NCBI GenBank assembly: GCA_964389735.1
Contig: CAYMEJ010000026.1
Span: 1-12,817 of the forward strand
Length of the DNA stretch: 12,817 bases
Direction: 5' to 3'
Origin: JAQUVS01 sp964389735
GTDB taxonomy: Bacteria; Bacillota_I; Bacilli_A; RF39; UBA660
In this document: positions 5,549 through 11,346 of the stretch, piece by piece
How the letters are laid out: the number at the start of each line of letters is the position of its first letter
Position numbering within the stretch: the first letter of the stretch is position 1
Position numbers and translations under genes: made by a program
Notes under the pieces: model-generated
Told to the model about the DNA's origin: nothing
The model's database searches: none
Seen by the model: only the letters and a program-made list of their open reading frames with translations

Positions 5549-7834
5549 ATGGCTACAACTGTTCAAGATATCGCAACATTAAAAGTAGTTAAACGTGATG
5601 GTAAAAAGGCATCATTTAATGAAGAAAAGATAGCTGTTGCAATTAAAAAAGGATTTGATGGTTTAATTCAAGAAAATGATTATACTACTGAAGATCATAA
5701 TAAAGTATTTAATGCAGTACTTGATGAAATCAGAGAATCATATGCAAATGATAGTTTAATCAAAATTGAAGATATTCAAGATATGATTGAAAAACATTTA
5801 AAAGATATGGGGTATTTAGATGTTTTAGAATCATTTGCAAGTTACCGTGAAAGAAGAGCTGAGTCACGCAAGATCTTCGTATCACGTCAACACAAATTAA
5901 TGAAAGCAATAGAATCTTTAACACTTAAAGATGCAAAAGAAGAAGATGCAAAAAGAGATAATGCTAACGTAGATGGTGATACTGCTATGGGAACTATGTT
6001 ACAATATGGTTCAACATTATCAAAAGAATTTGCAAAGTCATATATGATGAATTCTAGATTCGCTGAAGCGCATGACAGTGGACAAATTCATATACATGAT
6101 ATGGACTTCTTACCAATGGGTACTACTACTTGTTGCCAAATCGATTTATTAGATTTATTTAAAGATGGTTTTTCAACAGGACATGGTCACTTAAGATGTC
6201 CAAATGATATTATGTCATATAGTGCATTAGCTGCTATAGCTATTCAATCAAATCAAAATGATCAACATGGTGGACAAAGCTTACCAGCTTTTGATTATTT
6301 TATGGCACCTGGTGTATTAAAGACATTTAGAAAACAATTTAAACAAATGTTATGTGATTATTTAGAATTAACTGGATTCTTAAATTTAGTAGCATTTAAA
6401 AGTATTATAAAAGAAATTGATAAGATTAAATCAATAGAATTTGATATTACAGATTTTGAAAAATTTTATTGTGATAGTGAAGAAGTAGAAAGAATATTTA
6501 AAAAAGCATATGAAAAAGCTTTACAAAAAACAGATAGAATTACATTCCAAGCTATGGAAGCATTTATTCACAATTTAAATACAATGCATAGTAGAGCAGG
6601 AGCTCAAGTACCATTTTCATCAGTAAACTTTGGTACTGATACAACTCCAGAAGGTAGAATGGTTATTAAAAACTATTTATTAGCTACTGATGCAGGATTA
6701 GGAAAAGGAGAAACTCCAATTTTCCCTATATCAATATTTAAAGTAAAAGAAGGAATAAATTATTTTGATACAGATATAAATCATGATTTATTTAAATTAG
6801 CATGTAAGGTATCTGCTAAAAGATTATTTCCTAACTTCTCATTTATAGATGCACCTTTTAATATTCCTTATTATAAAGAAGGAGATTATAGAACAGAGAT
6901 TGCATATATGGGATGTCGTACTCGTGTAATGGCTAATGTTGCTAATCCTGATAAAGAAATTGTTTCAGGTAGAGGTAACTTATCATTTACTTCAATTAAT
7001 TTACCAAGAATAGGTATTAAACATGGTATTGTAACTAATAAAAAGGTTGATATGGATGGTTTTTATCAAGAACTTGGAGAATTAATGGATTTAGTAAAAG
7101 ATCAATTACTAGAAAGATTTGATATTCAATGTAGTAAAAAAGTATACAATTTCCCATTCTTATTAGAACAAGGTGTATGGATTGATTCTAAAGGATTAAA
7201 ACCTAATCAAAGAATTAAACCATTATTAAAGAATGGTACATTAACTTTTGGTTTTATTGGTTTAGCAGAAACTTTAAAAGCTTTAATTGGTGAACATCAT
7301 GGTGAAAGTGCTAAAGCACAAAAATTGGGATTAGAAATAGTTAAATTTATGAGAGAAAAAGCAGACGAATATGCCGAAGAATATAAACTTAATTTTTCAG
7401 TTATAGCAACACCAGCAGAAGGATTATCTGGTAGATTTACTGGTATAGATAAATCTATATATGGTATTATTCCAGGTGTTACAGATAGAGAATATTATAC
7501 TAATTCATTCCATGTTCCAGTATATTATAATATCTCAATAGTAGATAAACTAAAATTGGAAGGACCATATCACGCATTAACAAATGGTGGACATATTAGT
7601 TATATCGAATTAGATGGAGATACTTGTAATAATACAGAAGCATTTGAAAAAATTGTACATGTTATGCATGACAGTGGTGTTGGATATGGAGCTATTAACC
7701 ATCCAGTAGATAGAGATCCTGTATGTGGATATACTGGTGTTATCGGAGATGTTTGTCCGGGATGTGGAAGACATGATGGTGAAGGTGTATCAATAGAAAG
7801 AATTAGAAATATAGATCTTACTTGTTGTAAATAA
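5549..7834 (+). CDS. nrdD: Anaerobic (class III) ribonucleoside-triphosphate reductase, large subunit lacking the glycyl-radical domain
   Basis: Reduces ribonucleotides to deoxyribonucleotides without oxygen, using a glycyl radical installed by NrdG. The 761-residue product has an N-terminal ATP-cone (about 9-100, LKVVKRDGKKASFNEEKIAV), then the core blocks TTTCCQIDL (C195, C196), TGHGHLRCPNDI, QSNQNDQHGGQSLPAFDY, and MGCRTRVMANVA with the likely thiyl cysteine C456. The C-terminal zinc region reads DPVCGYTG...CPGCGR (C726, C736, C739), with Asp723 where the first Cys of a CxxC pair would be expected. The protein then ends at ERIRNIDLTCCK. In E. coli NrdD and clostridial relatives the chain continues into RxxGYLG, which carries the radical glycine. 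That segment is absent here and is encoded by the next gene. First gene of an operon with the small radical-domain gene and nrdG. Confidence 0.93.
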   Translation: MATTVQDIATLKVVKRDGKKASFNEEKIAVAIKKGFDGLIQENDYTTEDHNKVFNAVLDEIRESYANDSLIKIEDIQDMIEKHLKDMGYLDVLESFASYRERRAESRKIFVSRQHKLMKAIESLTLKDAKEEDAKRDNANVDGDTAMGTMLQYGSTLSKEFAKSYMMNSRFAEAHDSGQIHIHDMDFLPMGTTTCCQIDLLDLFKDGFSTGHGHLRCPNDIMSYSALAAIAIQSNQNDQHGGQSLPAFDYFMAPGVLKTFRKQFKQMLCDYLELTGFLNLVAFKSIIKEIDKIKSIEFDITDFEKFYCDSEEVERIFKKAYEKALQKTDRITFQAMEAFIHNLNTMHSRAGAQVPFSSVNFGTDTTPEGRMVIKNYLLATDAGLGKGETPIFPISIFKVKEGINYFDTDINHDLFKLACKVSAKRLFPNFSFIDAPFNIPYYKEGDYRTEIAYMGCRTRVMANVANPDKEIVSGRGNLSFTSINLPRIGIKHGIVTNKKVDMDGFYQELGELMDLVKDQLLERFDIQCSKKVYNFPFLLEQGVWIDSKGLKPNQRIKPLLKNGTLTFGFIGLAETLKALIGEHHGESAKAQKLGLEIVKFMREKADEYAEEYKLNFSVIATPAEGLSGRFTGIDKSIYGIIPGVTDREYYTNSFHVPVYYNISIVDKLKLEGPYHALTNGGHISYIELDGDTCNNTEAFEKIVHVMHDSGVGYGAINHPVDRDPVCGYTGVIGDVCPGCGRHDGEGVSIERIRNIDLTCCK

Positions 7835-7865
7835 AATAATAAAATTGGAGAGGGAGAAATTTATT

Positions 7866-8048
7866 ATGGAAAGAGAAGAAAAAAAAGTTGGTGAAGGAGT
7901 AGGATTTGAAAGAATCAGAAGAATCACTGGATACTTAGTTGGAACAACTGAAAGATTTAACAATGGTAAGAAAGCAGAAGAACGTGATAGAGTAAAACAT
8001 GGTCTTGAAAATATAGTTGATTGTACATCTACTTCTACTGGTAAATAA
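7866..8048 (+). CDS. Stand-alone glycyl-radical domain of the anaerobic ribonucleotide reductase
   Basis: A 60-residue protein matching the C-terminal tail of ordinary NrdD: GEGVGFERIRRITGYLVG followed by ERFNNGKKAEERDRVKH. In E. coli NrdD the corresponding RTCGYLG contains the radical glycine Gly681; here the equivalent is Gly22. The upstream NrdD lacks this motif, so this small protein probably supplies the radical site in trans after activation by NrdG. The arrangement recalls the autonomous glycyl-radical protein YfiD/GrcA, which repairs pyruvate formate-lyase. The ATG at 7866 is preferred over TTG 7845 because AGGGAG (7851-7856) is a well-placed SD. It is in a different frame from nrdD, 31 bases after its stop, and 2 bases before nrdG. 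The tail DCTSTSTGK is unlike usual NrdD ends. Confidence 0.85.
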   Translation: MEREEKKVGEGVGFERIRRITGYLVGTTERFNNGKKAEERDRVKHGLENIVDCTSTSTGK

Positions 8049-8050
8049 TT

Positions 8051-8602
8051 ATGCAAATAAGATTAGCAAGTTATTTACAGTCTGATAGTATTGTAGATGG
8101 AGAGGGAATAAGAACAGTTATTTGGACTCAAGGCTGTCCACATCATTGTCCAGGATGTCATAATCCAATGACACATGATTTTAAAGGTGGATTTAGTTGT
8201 GACGTTGAAGAAATTAAAAATGATTTAGCGAAACTTGAAGGCCAAGATGGTATAACATTATCAGGCGGAGATCCAATGTTTCAAGCAGAAGCTTGTGCAG
8301 AGATTGCAAAATATGCAAAATCAATTGGGCTTAATGTTTGGTGTTATACTGGATATTTATATGAACAATTAGTTAATAATTCTAAAGCAATGGAATTATT
8401 AAAAAATGTAGATGTTCTAGTAGATGGAAAATTTATATTAGAACAAAGAACTTTGGATGCAAAATTTAGAGGTAGTAAAAACCAAAGAGTTATTGATGTT
8501 CAAACAAGTTTAAGAGAAAATAAAGTATGTTTAGTAGATAAATATGCTTCTTCTGAAAGAGAAGGAACTATGTATCAAAAGAGTGAATTTATGTTTATCT
8601 AA
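8051..8602 (+). CDS. nrdG: Anaerobic ribonucleoside-triphosphate reductase activating protein
   Basis: A radical-SAM enzyme that abstracts hydrogen from the reductase's glycine to make the glycyl radical. The 183-residue length fits NrdG. The [4Fe-4S] motif CPHHCPGC gives C29, C33 and C36 (CxxxCxxC), preceded by DGEGIRTVIWTQG. The SAM-binding motif SGGDP is at 71-75. The start lies 2 bases after the stop of the radical-domain gene without a clear SD of its own, so translation is probably coupled. Here its substrate would be the separate 60-aa glycyl-radical protein, alone or bound to NrdD. No intrinsic terminator is seen between its stop and the tRNA promoter, so some transcripts may continue through the tRNA gene. 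Confidence 0.95.
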   Translation: MQIRLASYLQSDSIVDGEGIRTVIWTQGCPHHCPGCHNPMTHDFKGGFSCDVEEIKNDLAKLEGQDGITLSGGDPMFQAEACAEIAKYAKSIGLNVWCYTGYLYEQLVNNSKAMELLKNVDVLVDGKFILEQRTLDAKFRGSKNQRVIDVQTSLRENKVCLVDKYASSEREGTMYQKSEFMFI

Positions 8603-8620
8603 AAAAAATAAAAAAAATAG

Positions 8621-8648
8621 TTGACAATTTTTATCAATTTGGTATAAT
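8621..8648 (+). promoter_or_regulatory. Promoter of tRNA-Gly
   Basis: TTGACA (8621-8626), 16-bp spacer, TATAAT (8643-8648): both hexamers are perfect consensus. Predicted start near 8655, about 12 bases ahead of the tRNA. Confidence 0.9.
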
Positions 8649-8660
8649 TGATATTGTCAA
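8621..8660 (+). repeat. Nested inverted repeat covering the tRNA promoter
   Basis: TTGACAAT (8621-8628) and ATCAATT (8633-8639) are mirrored by AATTGAT (8646-8652) and ATTGTCAA (8653-8660); both arm pairs are perfect, with a TTTT bulge on one side and a 6-base loop. On the - strand the hairpin would be followed by CTATTTTTTTT, so it could also act as a terminator for leftward transcription. Confidence 0.75.
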
Positions 8661-8666
8661 CTGAAT

Positions 8667-8740
8667 GCGGACGTAGTTTAATGGTAGAACCTCAGCCTTC
8701 CAAGCTGACTACGTGGGTCCGATTCCCATCGTCCGCTCCA
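8667..8740 (+). tRNA. tRNA-Gly (anticodon TCC)
   Basis: A complete 74-base cloverleaf with encoded CCA. The acceptor GCGGACG pairs with CGTCCGC, with discriminator T8737. The D arm is GTTT/GAAC with G18G19 at 8683-8684. The anticodon arm TCAGC/GCTGA encloses the loop CTTCCAA, with anticodon TCC at 8699-8701. The T stem is GTGGG/CCCAT. The T loop reads TCCGATT instead of the near-universal TTCGATT, so position 55 is C rather than U. Otherwise it closely resembles Bacillus tRNA-Gly(UCC). Confidence 0.95.
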
Positions 8741-8749
8741 TAAAAAAAC

Positions 8750-8774
8750 AAACAGACTTATGTCTGTTTTTTTT
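8750..8774 (+). terminator. Intrinsic terminator of tRNA-Gly
   Basis: AAACAGAC (8750-8757) pairs with GTCTGTTT (8762-8769), loop TTAT, T run to 8774. Confidence 0.92.
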
Positions 8775-8802
8775 GTTATGTGAGCATGAATTATCTCAAT
8801 AT

Positions 8803-8821
8803 CCCACGTAGTCAGCTTGGA
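8803..8821 (-). repeat. 19-bp inverted copy of the tRNA-Gly middle
   Basis: Read on the - strand this is TCCAAGCTGACTACGTGGG, identical to tRNA-Gly 8699-8717 (from the first anticodon base to the last base of the 5' T-stem strand). The flanking bases differ on both sides. It lies where the + strand core genes give way to - strand accessory genes, and may be a recombination scar or attachment-site remnant. Confidence 0.9.
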
Positions 8822-8828
8822 TAGAAAA

Positions 8829-8866
8829 ATTATTATGATTACTTAAACATATAAAAATATAATAAT
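8829..8866 (-). terminator. Weak possible terminator of the 256-aa gene
   Basis: On the - strand ATTATTAT (8866-8859) can pair with ATAATAAT (8836-8829), followed by a few T residues. The loop is 22 bases and the stem is AT only, so this is weak. Confidence 0.3.
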
Positions 8867-8872
8867 CTAACA

Positions 8873-9643
8873 TTATATTTTGAATTGTTCTATCATTAAA
8901 CGATTATTCATAATCTCAAGAATATTGTCAAAAATATTGTACCATTTGATTTGTATATAATGTCTTTTATCTTCATATTTAGTATTTTTATTGATACATC
9001 TATTCATCGGCTGATATGATAACAAACTAAAATGTAAACAACTAGAATAATCATTTAAATGCTTTAAAAATAATTCTATTATTTCATCCCTGGTGATGTA
9101 AACAAAATCATTTATTAAGCCATATACTAAAACATCTATTTTTTCATTTGATTCCTTGTCAAACAATATAAATCTATTTATTAAATTAGTAATTATTTTA
9201 TCATCTTGGAAAATAACATTTATATTATCTATTTCTTTCTGATGGGAAAGTTTATATTCATTAATTGATAATCTTTTTTTGCCACTTCCATCAATGGTTC
9301 CATCTGCATAATGATATTTTAAAATTTGTTGAATATTTTTATTTTTTATTCCTATTTCGTTTAAGTATTTAGTAAATGAATTTATATGTTCTACGTGAAC
9401 GGAATTTTTAATTCCTTTTTTGATACTTATTCTTTTTATACAGTCATTTATTTTAACAAAAATATCAGTTTTTTCTTTTTTATAATTAATCCAACATCTT
9501 ATTGGTTCGTTATCATCAATATTACCATATAAGTTGAAAAACATATCTTGAAATAAAATATTAATATCTTTAAATAATTTTCCATCTAGATAGTCAACAA
9601 AAGAATATTCATTTTTAAATCCATCTATTTTTGAATTGAACAT
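8873..9643 (-). CDS. Unrecognised protein, possible PD-(D/E)xK-like nuclease
   Basis: A 256-residue protein that I cannot assign to a named family. The most motif-like part is KTDIFVKINDCIKRISIKKG followed by NSVHVEH (residues 59-86). An aspartate (D60), a beta strand, then SxK (S73, K75) is the kind of spacing seen in PD-(D/E)xK nucleases, and the segment looks like a conserved core. A second conserved-looking block near the C-terminus is QPMNRC then RHYIQIKWYNIFDNIL (211-241). There is no signal peptide or membrane segment. The start at 9643 is chosen because AAGGAGGTG (9656-9648) lies just upstream; an in-frame ATG at 9667 has no such site. It follows the XRE regulator gene on the same strand but after that gene's terminator, so it probably has its own promoter. 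A restriction or defence role is inference. Confidence 0.55.
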   Translation of the reverse strand: MFNSKIDGFKNEYSFVDYLDGKLFKDINILFQDMFFNLYGNIDDNEPIRCWINYKKEKTDIFVKINDCIKRISIKKGIKNSVHVEHINSFTKYLNEIGIKNKNIQQILKYHYADGTIDGSGKKRLSINEYKLSHQKEIDNINVIFQDDKIITNLINRFILFDKESNEKIDVLVYGLINDFVYITRDEIIELFLKHLNDYSSCLHFSLLSYQPMNRCINKNTKYEDKRHYIQIKWYNIFDNILEIMNNRLMIEQFKI

Positions 9644-9723
9644 TTTACACCTCCTTATATATAACATACGTTGAATATTTTTGATTTTCTTATTTTATAA
9701 TAAGAATTATATTTTATTAATGC

Positions 9724-9759
9724 ATAAAAAAAGAAAACTATTATTTACAATAGTTTTCT
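9724..9759 (-). terminator. Intrinsic terminator of the XRE-regulator gene
   Basis: On the - strand AGAAAACTATT (9759-9749) pairs perfectly with AATAGTTTTCT (9742-9732) over a 6-base loop, followed by TTTTTT. The stop codon (9743-9741) lies within the hairpin. Confidence 0.88.
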
Positions 9760-10451
9760 ATATTATTGCTATCATATGATTGATTTTTTAATACTTTATA
9801 GTATTCATCTTTAGTGTCTTTATTACATCTAATAACATCATAAAAAGGTGTATCATAATAGATTACTGAATCTGATGAGATTTTATATGTAGAAAATCTT
9901 GGTGCTTGTTCAATATTAATTACACTTACATAATCAATTACAAATAACATGACAATGAATAAAATAAAATAACAAAAATTAAATAATAATCTTTTTGTAT
10001 AACTAAGTTTTTTAGTAAATCTTGAAATACCTATTAGGGATACAATTCCTCCAAATACGGAATATATGCTTCCCCAACTACTTTCACTAGGGAATATAGT
10101 CATTGCAGTTATTGCTAAAATTACACCAAACATAATTAAGATAATACCAATTAAATTATTTTTTTCTAATATTTTTTTACTTGTATAATCTATTGTACTT
10201 ATAATGTTTTCCTCTAATTTTTCTTGATATTTATCTTTTGATATTTTTTCACCACTTATGAAATCATTGATTGAGATATCTAATTCATCACATAGTGGTT
10301 TAAATAGAGATAAATCAGGCATATTTCTTCCGTTTTCCCAGTTGCTAATTGATTTATCAGTAACCCCTAATTTTTCTGCTAACTCAGATTGAGTTAATTT
10401 TTTTTCCTTTCGACATTTTGAAATAAACTTTCCAATTTTTTCTTGATTCAT
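9741..10451 (-). CDS. XRE-family HTH regulator with three membrane segments
   Basis: A 236-residue protein with an N-terminal Cro/CI-type helix-turn-helix at about 6-63 (IGKFISKCRKEKKLTQSELA, then VTDKSISNWENGRNMPDLSL). A linker is followed by three hydrophobic segments (about 100-119, 126-143 and 155-177) and a C-terminal tail of about 60 residues with two cysteines. With the HTH inside, three crossings would place the tail outside the cell. This fits the class of one-component membrane-bound XRE regulators that pass an envelope signal directly to DNA. The start at 10451 has a GAAAGGAG SD (10467-10460). It has its own promoter and terminator. A 21-bp palindrome lies upstream and could be its operator. 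Its targets might be its own gene or the neighbouring - strand genes, which is inference. Confidence 0.85.
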   Translation of the reverse strand: MNQEKIGKFISKCRKEKKLTQSELAEKLGVTDKSISNWENGRNMPDLSLFKPLCDELDISINDFISGEKISKDKYQEKLEENIISTIDYTSKKILEKNNLIGIILIMFGVILAITAMTIFPSESSWGSIYSVFGGIVSLIGISRFTKKLSYTKRLLFNFCYFILFIVMLFVIDYVSVINIEQAPRFSTYKISSDSVIYYDTPFYDVIRCNKDTKDEYYKVLKNQSYDSNNIENYCK

Positions 10452-10474
10452 GATATTTCTCCTTTCGCATTTTC

Positions 10475-10483
10475 ATTATGCCA
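10475..10483 (-). promoter_or_regulatory. Extended -10 of the XRE-regulator gene
   Basis: On the - strand TG, one base, CATAAT, with the expected start near 10468 just ahead of the SD. No good -35 is seen, as in other extended -10 promoters of this window. Confidence 0.5.
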
Positions 10484-10512
10484 TTTAATGTAAAAAAACT
10501 ACAGGAAATATT

Positions 10513-10533
10513 CCTAGAGTTTTAAACTCTAGG
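10513..10533 (-). promoter_or_regulatory. 21-bp perfect palindrome upstream of the XRE regulator, candidate operator
   Basis: CCTAGAGTTT and AAACTCTAGG flank a single central base. Pairing extends by three more positions if one G-T is allowed. No T tract follows on either strand, so it is not an intrinsic terminator. It lies about 30 bp upstream of the -10, suiting a regulator binding site. Confidence 0.55.
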
Positions 10534-10570
10534 GATGCTGTATATATTAGTAATTATATCATACATAAAT

Positions 10571-10593
10571 AAAAACCAGTTATAACTGGTTTT
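10571..10593 (-). terminator. Intrinsic terminator of the M15 peptidase operon
   Basis: On the - strand AAAACCAGT (10593-10585) pairs with ACTGGTTTT (10580-10572), loop TATA, then T-rich sequence. The 5' arm begins inside the TAA stop codon. Confidence 0.85.
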
Positions 10594-11335
10594 ATCTTGT
10601 TCTTATATTTGAATTATGAATGGTATTAATTCTTTCTTTAATAATATCTATTGTTTTTTCATTTGGTTCAAAGTGTTGCCAATCACAAGACCATTTTGGT
10701 GATTGAAGAGGCCATATTCCACCACATTCATAACCATATTTATCAAATATATTACATATAGTATCGTTTAATGTAATAATATGTGGATTTAATTTAGCTT
10801 TTTCATTTCTATTTATTAATAAATCTTTTTCATAATCAGATAGACTTGATTCATCAAAACTACCATCTTTATTTCTAGGAGTGTAGGGATTTTCTAATGG
10901 ATTAATATCTATCGCTATGCCTAAAGCATGATTAGATAGATTAGTATTATTAGGAATAGTTCTATAGCAAAATGAACTACTATTATTATGTTCAATACTA
11001 TTTCTATCTGCTTGTATTGGATCTTTATCCCAAAAATCATCAATAAGCATTATACTGTTAATTTGATATTTATTATTAAATAAATCTTCAAATATATTTC
11101 TTGTTTCATCTAATATTGCTTTATGAATAATTAGTTCTCCAATTCTTATGTCCCCATTATAATCATAATGTAATAATTTAATATATGTTAAATCACTTAT
11201 TGAAACATTCTCATTTTCTTGATAACTTTTTCCATATATTCTTTTATAAACAGAATCATTTTCTAAAATATCATAATTTTCAAATATGAAACTATTTACT
11301 TTTATAATTTCACCAACTTTTAAATCTTCTAACAT
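10592..11335 (-). CDS. M15-family zinc peptidase, D-Ala-D-Ala carboxypeptidase / L-Ala-D-Glu endopeptidase type
   Basis: A 247-residue metallopeptidase of the type that cuts peptidoglycan stem peptides. The zinc site is clear: SNHALGIAIDINP provides H136 and D143, and CDWQHFEP provides H221, with D218 as the likely catalytic base. The supporting blocks ADRNSIEHN, FCYRTIP and YGYECGGIW also fit M15 peptidases. About 90 residues precede the catalytic domain. There is no signal peptide or membrane anchor, so the protein would stay in the cytoplasm unless released by lysis or a non-classical route, which is typical of phage endolysins and unusual for a housekeeping wall enzyme. Its SD AAGGAG overlaps the stop codon of the upstream ART-like gene, with 11 bases between the genes, so the two are co-translated. 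An M15 endolysin or effector role is inference. Confidence 0.85.
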   Translation of the reverse strand: MLEDLKVGEIIKVNSFIFENYDILENDSVYKRIYGKSYQENENVSISDLTYIKLLHYDYNGDIRIGELIIHKAILDETRNIFEDLFNNKYQINSIMLIDDFWDKDPIQADRNSIEHNNSSSFCYRTIPNNTNLSNHALGIAIDINPLENPYTPRNKDGSFDESSLSDYEKDLLINRNEKAKLNPHIITLNDTICNIFDKYGYECGGIWPLQSPKWSCDWQHFEPNEKTIDIIKERINTIHNSNIRTR

Positions 11336-11346
11336 ATAATTACTCC

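Noticed and set aside
7830..7866. Programmed frameshift joining NrdD to its radical domain
   Set aside because: The first frame ends well before the second begins, the linker motif is present twice, and a proper SD precedes the second gene. Two separate proteins explain the sequence better.
7790..8056. Open frame on the - strand covering the glycyl-radical gene
   Set aside because: The + strand has a recognised motif and SD; the antisense frame has neither.
8699..8821. Invertible DNA switch formed by the tRNA segment and its inverted copy
   Set aside because: Inversion would destroy the 3' half of the tRNA and no recombinase gene is visible, so a working switch is unlikely.
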